A DNA stretch of 64,000 bases from Durusdinium trenchii. Taxonomy: Eukaryota; Sar; Dinophyceae; Suessiales; Symbiodiniaceae. The position numbers were made by a program, and so were the translations under genes. The stretch is taken from positions 322,454 through 386,453 of the forward strand of contig CAXAMN010003592.1 in assembly GCA_963970005.1 (NCBI GenBank). Direction: 5' to 3'. Below the pieces are notes generated by a model. The model was not told the DNA's origin. It saw nothing but the letters and a program-made list of their open reading frames with translations, and did no database searches. This document shows positions 25,901-38,100 of this stretch, one piece after another (the stretch's first letter is position 1; every line of letters begins with the position of its first letter).

Positions 25901-26151
25901 AAATAAGTACAATAGTAGACAAAAAATATATCAAAGAAATACATTAAACACTTGCATGTCAATGCCAATAGACCATTTCAATGCATGACCCTTTTCGATG
26001 CTTTTGTGAGTCCAGTCTTCATTGGGCGCACTGGAAAAATTCTTCGGATCTGATCCAATCGCCCATCGGCGATCGTGTCCAGGATCCCAGTGTGGTGCAA
26101 AACTATGGAAGTCTACTAGAGCAACTGGTGCAGACGGTTCCTGACGGCCTC
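16917..26151 (+). CDS. ERCC2: XPD exons, 5' block (DEAH box to motif IV region)
   Basis: Exons read as 16917-16955, 17350-17399, 17999-18050, 18454-18491, 19478-19552, 20165-20205, 20877-20922, 21615 (or 21631)-21680, 22198-22261, 23102-23168, 23989-24118, 24796-24895 and 26083-26151. The 39-base first exon holds AHNIDDVCIESLS; the D-E of DEAH should end the preceding, unseen exon. The next three give VKLNRQRLDQSSGN, EIERVKKEDASRLQ and EYKRLVQGLRQ, matching the arch-domain helices. 23989-24118 carries DASIAIRPVLKRYQSVVLTS and the SGTISP motif. The join 24118 to 24796 leaves two extra residues against plant and animal XPD. A short exon between 24895 and 26083 and one between 20922 and 21615 are expected but not certain. 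Donors: mainly GC, with GA at 18051 and GT at 20206 and 26152. Confidence 0.85.
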
Positions 26152-29100
26152 GTGCTTCCGGCAGCAGGTGGCGAGGATTGGCGAGGATGAAAGCCCGAGT
26201 TTGGGGTTTCGTGGGTGTTGCTCGATGCGAGGAAGCAGGCTTGACAGATATAGATGCGAGAAAGAACATGTGAGGCCTTTGAGTTGGCAAAATGTTCTTG
26301 ACACCTTCCGTGGAAGATGTTTCGCATGTCATTGTCCTTTTCTGGGTGGTGTGAGAGTTGTTTGATTCACCAATTGCTTCAATCCATGCCACATAACAAT
26401 AATCGACAAACTTTGCCAACCATGAGGGAAAGATATTTACTACAGACTATATAAGAAAACAGACACTCCATGTATTGGAATATATGCCTACATGCGCTCC
26501 CCAAACCCCATCCCAATGTAGGCAAGTATGGCAATACATGGAGTGTGTGTCGGTTATGTTATGTATACATAGACTAATTATTTGTGTCTAATGATTCGTT
26601 GTTTTCTTCCGCCGTGCCTCTCTGGGGCTCGAATACCTCCAACGGGAGCCCAGTCCCGGCGCCATGGAGCCGATGGCGGAGCCGCGCCACGTTGCGCAGC
26701 GAAACGCCGCGCTGGGCTCGCGGCCGGGAGACCTGTTCTCAGCGTTGGAGACTGGGCGAAAGCCCCAAGAAGGGGCTGTTGGGAATGGGGGCAGCTGAGT
26801 CAGCTGGTGAAGTGTGTGAGTAGGTTATGGCGGGTACTGTAGTTTCTATGGAACTGCTCTTCACCACACCTTGCAGAATCAAGTCATTTGACTTAAGTTC
26901 TGACTTGTGTAGTTGCAAAAGCCTTTTGGGGAAGAAAGATCGTGCCAATCATCCGCACACTGCTTTCTTTGACCATAGTCCATGTCAAAACCCAGAGAGG
27001 TTTCACCTGTGCTTCATCATGTTCTTTCCGAAGACGACTTGGTCAGTCGTGCAGATGAGAAGTTGGCGGGTTGGAACACCCCAAAGCTTTTTGCATCCAC
27101 CAAGTCCACTTGTTCATCGTTCACCTGGAAGACATACTCATGTTCCGGTTAGGCCCGCTGATGCAACATCTTTGATTGAAGGGGCTAGCGGCTAGCTAGG
27201 AGGTGGGGGGGGGCCATCAGCACTGTTCCATTGACTTCGAGACGGGATTTGTTCGTGCATGTTTGTTTGAATTCATCATGTTCCCGGTTCAGCTCCATGA
27301 CTTTCAGGGAGTCCGGATGTCTACAACCCTGAAGTTTGATTGGATTTGGTGTTTGACTGCCCCTCCACATGCCCAATTGGTTGTCGTTGGTTGTGGGCAA
27401 ATTCAGATGCTTGGCGGGAGATCAGCTGAAAGGGTGCTTGCACGACTGGAGTCATACCATGTTATATGTCCACCACCTGTTTTTGGGCCACTGTGTCACA
27501 CTGTACTAGAACTTAAGACTTAGTAGGGTTTTATGTTATTTTAGCTTTTCATGAAACTTCTCGGCTCTTGAGGACACCAACAACGATGGCGTCTTGACTC
27601 GAGAAGAGATGGCTGCCCTGCACATGGGCCACCTGCAGGGGCACATGGGACCTGGCGGCGTGCCAGGCACAACTGAGTTGATCGTCGATCCGTCCGGATG
27701 AATAGAGACAGCGGACATTCCATTTGAAACAGACTGTGAAGACAGCACCCAGAAGAGCACAACTGGATTTGGATAAGCGCACTTCTGATGGTAAGAAGAT
27801 CATGTTCGCAATATTCCACTTTGCCTCATGTTGCTTTGAGGTGCTCAAGCCGGTGCGGTCACCTACGCCGCGGGCGCGAACGCCCCGCGGATGGCGGCGA
27901 TGATGCCCATGGCGCCAGTGACGCAGCAGATGGCGCCTGTGACGCATGTTGCGCCACCTGTGACGCTGCCACCAGTCACACAGGTAGCCCCACCGGTGAC
28001 GCAGCAGCTACCACCTGTGACAGCGGTGGCTTTGATGGCAGAGATGACGTGTTCACCTTTGTTTGCTACTGACTCCTAATTTCAATGACCCCTGTCGGGT
28101 GGTCGCACGGGAGAAACCAGCTCGTTTGTGTTTTGATGTGTTTTGTTAATTCGGTGGTGTGTTGCTCACAGCACGCCCGCACCCGCAAGCATGACTTAAC
28201 ATGTGCATAAGCCTGCTTGGCCCCAGAATGCCCTAGAGTCTATCTCAGGTGGTCACAGCTCCTCCTCAGCATGTGGCAGTGAGACCCCCGGTCCAACTCA
28301 TTGAGAAGATCGTGGAGGTGCCACAGGTGGAGGTGCAAGAGAAGTATGTGCCACTGCTGAAGTTCTAAGTGCTGAACGTTTGTGCCAAATCTCATGGACC
28401 CTCCGTCTACTGTGGGTTACTCTTTTCCAAGACATGGGTAGATTTTTGTTTTTTTTTTTTTTTGTGGAAGTGTGGAATCCCGAACGCGCATTTCTCCTTC
28501 CATACCACCGCTTTTGAAATTTGATTGAAAAAGAGCGGTGTCAAAACGTCAGAGGCTGTCCCACCTGTCCCACCCGTCCATGTCCGACCTGATTTTCCAA
28601 ACGGTGGGCGTAACTAGAGGCTCAAATAGTCGGACAGGGGGAGGGGACTGGTCACCACATCAGAAACACAATGAAACACATGACTGGGAGGGTCCAGCCA
28701 AGTCATGCCAAATCAACTTGGTTGAAGTTTCCGACTTTCGTAACGCATGTTTTTGGGGCAAGGGGTTCCTGAAGATCAAACAACAGCTGGGCAGCCGAAC
28801 CGGCACGTTTCCAGGGTGTAACCAGCTGTCCGCTGAACCCGAACTTTTCGTAGATGAAGCATCATGAGCAACTAGATGACATGGCGACGACAGGCGTTTT
28901 TCTATATACGATATACATATATACAATACTTTATATACACGTAATATCACGTAATCCTTGTTTGGGTGTTACGCTTGGTCGAAGGTTTGGACGGACACTT
29001 GACCAGAATCGAGGTGATCACTTCCTTTTCTAAGTCTTTTTTTTGTGGCTGGCTCGGCACGGGCGCCAAGGTAGATATCCCGACGACACTGCGCCTCGCT

Positions 29101-32100
29101 TCAGTTTGAGCTGGAATGGGAATTGACCATGTGAACTGAGCATGGGAATTGGTCATGTCATCGGGTCAGTTTCAGGCAAGGGAAAAAGGCAAGGCCAGTT
29201 GTTGAAAAAGATTGTTGCTAATGATGACCCTCGGTCTAGGCAAATCTTCTGAACTTAGAGAATTGGAAGTGAGTTGAGTTGAATTGCCATTGAACTGGGA
29301 TCCTTTTTCCAGTTGGCAAGCAGGAGCAGGAAAGTGATACCAACCTGGTCTGTTTCTGCTGCAACCTCCACAAATCCCACCAGGCTGAATCCCAGCAACA
29401 CGGTTTCATGCCTGTTAAAAATTCCACATAACTCAAAGAAGGCTATAAAAGTGGTGTGAATCAGGCTCTTGAAGAAGACTCGCTTCGACGGCTACATAGG
29501 TCGTTTGGAGATTCCAGGTACCAGGAGAAGGTCGTGGAAGTCCCAAAGGTTCACGTGGCAGAGGTCACGAAGCAGGCACACCATGACGCCATAGCTGAAG
29601 ACCACTGCGCACTGCTTCTCGTGGCGCACCCGAGACGATGAGCGAGCCAGGGGAGAGACCCTTTCTTTTCAATGTGTTTGTCCCAAACATGTTGACTGTT
29701 GGGGGTTCTCTACCAACGTCGGGGTGCCTGGCAGGTCCCCAGGATCGAAGTGCAGGAAGTGATCAAGGCAGTGGGACCGCTCCGGTGGTTTTGTCATATG
29801 GGGATGGGTCAAAGCCTGGAGCCATCCTGGAACCAGGTGAGCCAAGGTGTGTTTTTGGGGTTTTGACCCACATTAGATGGCCCATGATAGCCCTACACCA
29901 CCAGAATGCCATGAGGATGATTCTTTGTACCCATCAAATCCGCTCACAAGCCCAGCCATTTTAGATGGAGGATTTGCACACATCACACACCGCCAAGATC
30001 CCCGCATGACCTCTATATAGTCGTCTTGGTTTGAAACCTTGGGACACCCAAATTGGGGTACTTGTACCAAAAGGTTGAGCTTGGAGTGGTATGTGTGTTT
30101 GTGATGTTCATGGAGCAGTCCCTTGGTATGCCAACTGTCAGCGGTATGACCGGCATGTTCGTTCGGACCAGTCCCTTTTTGCTCTTCCGATGTGCCAAGT
30201 CGACTCGGCTTCTTTGAGACAGTCGCCGAATGGGCAGGAAGTGGCAAAGCCAATCACTGAAGTCTATGAGCGCACAGTGGAGGTGCCACAGAACTTGTAT
30301 CTTGACTGTCCTCAGGAGTACTCTTAGACCCTTAGTCTTTTTGGTTTAGAAGGGATTTCTTACCAAGCCACTAAGGACTAAAGACTAAAGCTTAAAGGCT
30401 TAGCAAAGGACCTATGGACAGCCAAGGTACGTGGAGAAGCTGGTGGAAGTGCCCAAGCTTCGGGCATCTGGGCTTTCAATCATGCACGGGTCTTCGAAAC
30501 GAAGAAACGACACGCCGCTTAGTCTTTTTCTCCCCCCTTCTGGGCAACGCAAAAAGAAACAAGTACTGCACATGCTCCTGAACGAGTATTTCAGGCATGG
30601 CTCCGTGCTTCAAGGATTTTCCGCATGAGTTCTCACGGTTCGCAGATGTTTTCAGGAGTCTAGTCCACTGAATTTGGGAAATGTGTCGAGTTTGTTTAAC
30701 GTTTAAACAACTGCATGACTTGCCCTTCCCGGAAGGTGGTGGATGTCCTAAAGCAAGTGCCAAAGCCTGTGATGAGGCAGGTGGAGAAGCAGGTGGGGAC
30801 AGCCACATGCCAGGGCTGGCGATACCATCAATTCTGCAAAGGATGCAGATGTTTATACAAAATGTCAGGCCGGTGCTGAGCAGAATGCCCTCAGCTCGAC
30901 CCCGTTGCAAAATAGGTTACCAACAAAACTCATGCTGCTCGCGCATAGACTGAAAGTCCAATGTTTCATTGCTTTCTAAATAGCGGCTTGATTCTTGTAC
31001 TGGTCAGTCTACTTCTTATGTAAAAATTATGTATACAATGCAGGAGATGGGGAACATACTTCTTATATATATATATTCTTATCATACCAGTTTAAAGCTC
31101 CCAAGCCACAGGTTCGGAGCCGATGTTGGGACTACACTGCAATAAGAATCATTTTGATGTGTATATGTCAATCGTATACGCAACCTGCACCAGTAGGTAG
31201 ATGTTCAATTCTTGAACCCTTTGGGACAGACCACAAAAACACGTCCAGATCATGCCAGCCCTCAGCCAATCTCAAGCCTAGCACCCTACCATTTTACCAC
31301 CCAGATCGCATTCTCCGGCGTTTCGACCGTGCGAATTTCGACCACCGCTGTGGAGGTGGTGAAGCCGATCTATGAGGTGATCGAAAAGCTGGTGGAAGTG
31401 CCTATCGCCACCATCGAGGAGCAAATCGTGGAGGTCCCCAAGGTGGAGACTTAGGATCTGAACCGGTCGAACTGAGGAGGTTGTCCCATGGACGGAGAGA
31501 ATCGGGACGGAGGGAGACCTAGGGAGAATCCATGTGGGCTCGGGGTCCCAGATAGAATTAAGAGATGTATTGGAAAGACTTGGGCTGGTCTCCAGATGAC
31601 TGAGACAGAATTCTGTTGATCAACAGGAGCCAGCACGTGAAAGCTATTGGCGCCCCAACAGTCTGTCAAGCGGTCTAGTTTTCATTTGGATCGAGGAGGC
31701 TTACTTCTGGCGTGATGCGCTGGTTTCGTGCTTCCACGATTGGTCATGACCCTCATTTCAGTCCTTGATTCATGTTTATTGCATGATCGAGATGTTGGTC
31801 ATCTGTTTGGCATGCTTGTCCGCACTGGATTCAAAGGAACAGGTTATAGTATAGTATAGCTCAACACGTGCTGCCGCGAAGTGGACCACTGTGGAGGCAC
31901 TTTTGGTTTCTCATCGTTTCCATTCGTGCAAAACATTCGCTGGGATTGAGAGATGGTCAAGCTTTTTTTCCTCAGTGGCCCACACTGCCACACGGCTGTG
32001 GCGTGAACGGATTGCTCGGCAGTCGCGCCTAGAAGTGGTCGGTGGGTTCCACACAATTGGTGCTAAACTTTGCGGCCACCGCCGAGCGTTGCGGCGATCT

Positions 32101-35100
32101 TGCGGCTGAAAGAACTGATGGACACACATGCATTACATTGCTTTTGGATGCATTTTGGTCTACTTATATAAGTCCGACGTTGTACAGTGCTATTTGCACA
32201 TACATGTTCTGGTTTTTGGACATGTTCTTTTTGGCTGTTCTCTGGACACGATGGGTTCAGCTGGTCTTTCTTTAGGTCTTTTGGGGCACCGATCGTCTGG
32301 GATGAGCGGCTCAGGAATATATGGAGTTCGTCCGCGAAGTGCCCCGACATGTGCCTTGGGAGATCTTAAGAAAAGAGGTTATGATTTTTGGGATGAGTCT
32401 CATCATCCTCTCTGAAGATGTGGAAGATTCTGGAATTTGGGAAGCTTTGATTAGGGTTATAGACACAATTGCACCATGCTTATCCGAAATGACATCCAGT
32501 AGGTTATCCGGAGACTTCGTCTCCCTTCGCGGAAGGCAAGAAAACTGGTCCAGCATGGTCCAACTAGGTGGCGGCTATGAACTGAACACACGACTGGTAG
32601 TGGCACCAACACCAGGAACAAATTGGAGGAATGGCCAGGTCACTTTGGTGTTCCCTTGCGTGCTAAACCGCTATTTCTTTTTGCAAAAGCAGTTGGGGGA
32701 TCAAGGAGATCTTTTCTTGTTTTTCCTTTGTGGGTCCTCACTCCATCTCACACTTTGATGTGGAGGCCACCTCACTGTGCTTTCGGTGCTTTGTCCTCCT
32801 TTTGGGGTCTCCAGCGTCACGGTGTTCGGGCGAAGGAATGGGGAACGAACAAAAGCTCAAAGGCATCCACCTTCCCAGGCGACCCGGGGGCTAACGAACT
32901 TTCAATTTCACTATCTCAGAGGGCATGTGCATTCAGAGGGTGGATACCGTAAACCTAAAGGAGACCCAGCGGTGATCTTTGTATGCGACGACAACAAATG
33001 CTTGAACCAAGGAGCTGCAGGAGGTGCAGAAGCAGGTCGAGAAGCCGGTGATCCAGGTGGTTGAGAAGGTCATGGAGGTACCACAATATACGATTCAGGA
33101 GTCTCGGACTGCACTTCGTTTGGTCGGCTTGGTGCTCTTGTTCATCCAACAGAAGAGGCCTTGATGTTTTGCTTGTATTTTACATTACAGGTTCCAGATC
33201 ATGTCCTTATAGTGCGGGTATCCGATTTGGGCCAACAGAGTAAGAGACCCCATGGGCACCAAAGATATGCTCAATTGTGAGGTTCAGTGTTCTTCCTGCC
33301 GCCTGGGAGCGCTAAAAAGAACAATTCAGTCTCATTCAGTGCCATTTCAGAAGGTCCAAGTTACGCAGAATTTTCCTCGCGTGGTCAACATTTGGGCACC
33401 CAGACCTCGGAGACCTCGGAGAGCCCAGGACGAACACTGAAAAAACAACGAACATCATTGCACTCTGTGATCTTCACGAAAAGACAGGATCGACTTGTGA
33501 GGGTCCTACAGTCCAGTTTTCGATTTGGTTGCGTTGTCCAGGCAATTGATGCTCTTGCAAATTGTTTGCCTGCAAACTCAGAGGTTTGCGGCGGGTTGTT
33601 ACAAGAGCCAAAGCGCAACGATGTGCAACATTCGCTGACTGACCGACTGACCCAGTAAGAGTGCTCGGTCAAGATCTGATGAGTCTATATCAAAGGCCCA
33701 CTGTGCATACTAAGAACATCTAACAACTGTGTTTGAACATGTACTCAGAAGTTGTGGTAAGAAGTTTCAGGGATCCCTTGCCTTTGACGCTTTGGATTCT
33801 TTTGGCTGGCTTCGTTGGGAGCTGGCTTCGTCACTAGTCAGATCATGAATCAAAGATTGGCCTATTCCATACTTGCAACAGGAAGCATGTCCACGTGTCT
33901 CCACTTTTTTCCTGAATCTTTCAATCGGTGCCCAACAGAAGCCCAAACCTTCGGGAAGTCCATTGACCAGAGTGAGTTGGTCTGAACTCTTTGGATGATC
34001 GAACTGGGAAGCATGTGCAGCCGCCTGGGAAAGCGACGACTGGGCACCGTCCGACGGAACCGGTGCCGAAGCCTCGCGTCGCGGCTTAGCGAGGAGTGCA
34101 TCGTGGAGGTGCCCGTGGTCGAGACAGTGGAGGTCGTGAAGCAAGTGCCGGCCGTGGAGGTTCAGACCGTCGACAAGGAAGTGAGGAAGAAGGAGGCACC
34201 GGGCCGCTAGGAGTAGGGCGAGCAAACGGACCCAGCCAGTTGATAGGGTGTGCAAAGAGATAGGAACCTCAAGGAATTGGAGAAGTGAAGTCTGACAGGT
34301 CTCTTGAGAGGATACACTCATATACACGATACACTCATATACACTCTACACCATCTTCACAGGATGAACCACCTGAGGAAGATATTTTGGCATGACAATC
34401 CCTGCCCCAGACTAGGATCATTTAGTGACATCATGTTTTGCAAAAACATGTGTAGATCAACATGAGGGCGGACCCGGCGACCCGGTCTCCTGACCTTTGT
34501 TTTTTGGTTCATGAATCAAATTGAATCAACTTCTCGATCTTGGTTTGCAATGGGGTTGCCCATTTTTGCCTTCTGCACTAGTCTCCAGCTAGCAAGATGC
34601 TTATACTTACTGGTTTCAGAGCAGATGGCACAAAGCCCAACATGTCTTTGGGATAGGGTCCATACAAATCATCTTTTGGGATTGTGCAATCTACTCAATC
34701 TACTCTGACACCAGTGATCACCAGTGTATATCCCTTGACACACATTCTCGCTGGGTTGGTGGGTGAATGTCCCCTGAAGCACTGACTGCGTGGGAGGTGT
34801 GGAACTCACATATTCCGCCTCGTTCCAGTGGCTGATGGGAGCCAGACACCGTATGATCCACCTCTCCCTGTGCATCACTACTAATTACTGTTATACAATG
34901 ATACATACCCTTGCACACCAGAAGCAAGAAGACTGAGACTGGGAACAGCAAGCAGCCGTGCACATTAAGAGGGCTCAGGATTGACCCTGGCAAGTTCTTT
35001 TGGTTAGCCGAAGAGCTTTTCCTCAGCTGACGGAATTGTCATCCATTGTTGTAACATGTTGTAACCCTTGGTCAATCCCTTAGTTTACATTCAATAGTAA

Positions 35101-38100
35101 GGAAAACATGGTTTCTCCCATATTCTCCCATTGGCAAACTAGGATCCATATTTCAGACCATCCAAACACTGTTAGACACTGAACACGTGGCATCCTCAGT
35201 TCCAGCAGCCTGCGGTGTTTCACCCAAGGTCCACTATGTGGAGAAGATCGTTGAGGTCCCACAGGTGATCTATGAGGAGCGCATTGTCGAGGTACCGAAG
35301 ATTGAGTATCGTGAGGTCATCAAGCAAGCACCTTGGCAGGGGCAAGCTCCAAAGACTTTTCTTCCTATGACCACTGGTCCACTTGCACTAGCAACCACCA
35401 ACCCATGGGCTGATTTGGTTTGACTTAGCTCCAGTGCAACTGGCAAACAGCACAACAAATGATCATAGAGCAGCCTTCCTGAAGATCATAACTATGACAG
35501 CCAGCATTTTCGATTTAGCGTCAATCCCTTTGCTTGGCACTTTGCATTCAAGAATGCTATCATGCAGGTGCCTCAAGGCCTTCCCATTCGTGTGTATACC
35601 CCAAGTCCCTGATATTCTGTGTCGGGCAGGTTATTCTTCAAAAAGCAGCGTCCTGCGAATCCACCCAAGGGGCTGGCATTGTTGGGTGCGATTCTTTACA
35701 CCTAGTCACCTAGTGTTCATTCATCGACAGCCCATGAGCATTTCAACCACACAAAACGCTGATTGAAGCTTCCAACCTCCTAGCTTGCGCCAGATCCGCG
35801 TGATCCTTGTCCAACTGTGAGGTTCCTAAAGCAGAAGTTCAGTACATTGACAAGAAGGTGCCCAAACATATCATTGAGTACGTGGAGAAGATTGTCGAGG
35901 TCCCACAGGTGGTCTATGAAGAGCCTCGGTGAAAAGTCCGTGCCCGAACGGGAATGGAGGGAAGGGAGGTCCCACAGGTCGGCACCAAGTCTTCAAAGGG
36001 GTCCTGTTTCAATGAGCCACAGGAGCCACAGGAGCCACAGGCGAAGTACCTGGGGCAAAGGGCTGATGTTCATGGGCATGGGGACTATCAGTCAGGGATT
36101 CCAAGAACATCCCCTGAACTGCACGTCCTTCATGTCTCCTGAATAGATTCCGTAGATGAACTTGGAGGATATATTGATTCCAAGGTGCGAGGATTGGACG
36201 CCACGGGCACCTCATGCCAAAAAAGCCACACATTCATGTATACCCATGAAGCTCATGGGCGAGATTCCCCGGAGGAGTGAAATGCCTTGCCCGTTTTGGG
36301 GTTCCCCTTCTGCCGGCGCACGGTTTGCCAGGAGCGAGTGGTGGAGGTGCCACAGGTACACAACGTGGAAGCCATTACCGAGGCGGCCGGGTGCGGTCGG
36401 CGTCGCAAACGCGACGTGTAGAGACCGGCATAGAGACCTGTGAGCCGCCAGGAGTTGCAGGTGGGCTGGTGTAATAACCCCGCACTCAGCGGTTTAGTAT
36501 TGGCATGCACCTTAACACTACTAATGCATTCCTACCCCAGAAAACGATAAAAGTAAAAAAGAAACGATAACAACTATTATACCTGCACATTCAGAACAAA
36601 AAGCTACTAGGGGCTCCTGGCCTTACTACTAGGAACAAGAAGCTACTAGGGACTCCTGGCCTTACTACTAAGAACAAGAACAAGAAGCTACTAGGGACTC
36701 CTTGCCTTACTACAAAGCAACACGCAGCTACAAGGGGCTCCTGGCATCGCTACCAGGAACGAAGCTCTTAAAGGCTCCTGGCCTTACTACTAGGAACTGA
36801 ATGGGCTGTTTGGTCCACATGCTGCAGCTGTTTACATGAACCACGAAAATGGCAACCTGCAGAGGTGTCCGGAACGATAACAAAACGATAACGAAAACGA
36901 TAAGCAAATGTAGCAAAAAGCAGCCCTGGTGGGCAAGTACCCATTTGACTGTTTTCATTAGACCTTTTGAAGGGCAGAAGTGTGCGATGTGGTAGTCTTG
37001 TTTAGCTGTCTATATCTGATCTTTGCTGCTGCCATGTCTTTACCACCAAAGACGGTGTACGCCTTGGTACAGGCAGTGCTACGGGATCCTGAAGTAGGAC
37101 CATGTAGACCACCAAATGACATCTTTTGATTTGTGATCTTCCACCAAAGATGGCTTCACCTGAGAAAACGATAACAGTAAAGAACGATAACATGGTTTCG
37201 AGGTATTGCAAAAGACACGGGGTTTTTACACTACCCCATGTGGGGGTGGTATTTAGTCCCCAAGTTAGTGGATGACCTGGGCACCCCTATACCCTCCAAT
37301 AATTAAGCAGCCCTTTGGAACTGCTGGCGTAGTCAGTTTTGATTTATCATGGGTTGAACGCATGTTCGGTGCTGGATTGTGATAGGGCACGTTCATCTTC
37401 ACCCGCGAGCCCAATCCTGCATCTTCATTATTCATGGCAGCGTGTGGCGCTCCACGGGACAGGTCCCAAAGCCTCAGATGCAGCGTGTGGAGCGAAAGGT
37501 CCCGAAGATCCAGTTGAGACCTCAGGACCTGGAAGCGACAGCGAAACCAAGCGAGCGACGAGGAAACCACCTGGAGATCTGAAACGGGGTGGCGACAGGG
37601 GACAGTCCGACCGAGCGAGTGAAACTTGAGACCAAGGATGATATATATATATATACACACACGTCCTTTAGTCTGTAATGTATGTTTATAGAAAGGAATA
37701 TATATGGACCCCCTGCCAAACCGGGCGGTAAACTGTGAGGCAGGGTCGAAAGGATTGGCCGATGTTTCGTCGAGATTTTTTTGTCCTCCTTGGGTTTCCG
37801 GCATCCGGCCATTTTCAGTCAATTTCAGTCATCTTGGTGGGGTGGGGAAGTTCTCCCAACAGGAGCGAATTGTCGAGGTGCCAGTGACCCTGATACTTGG
37901 CGAATGGCGCCCTCGCGAACCGTGGGATGAGATCAGTTTGGGAACATTCGCAATCCTCCTTGTCCTGCATAGGCGGGAGGCAAGGAGCTACAAGCTACAC
38001 AGTGTACCACAACCCTTCTTTTGCCAGGTCATGTTCTGGTTTTATATAGGTATAGATACAGCCGCGGCCGCAGCCAAGCGATTCGAGTTCCTTCCATGAG

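Noticed and set aside
35950..36045. Extra VPQVG and EPQEPQEPQ-like stretch resembling alveolin repeats
   Set aside because: The exon ending 35920 joins 36332 in phase without it, and the stretch is a short 9-12 bp tandem repeat.
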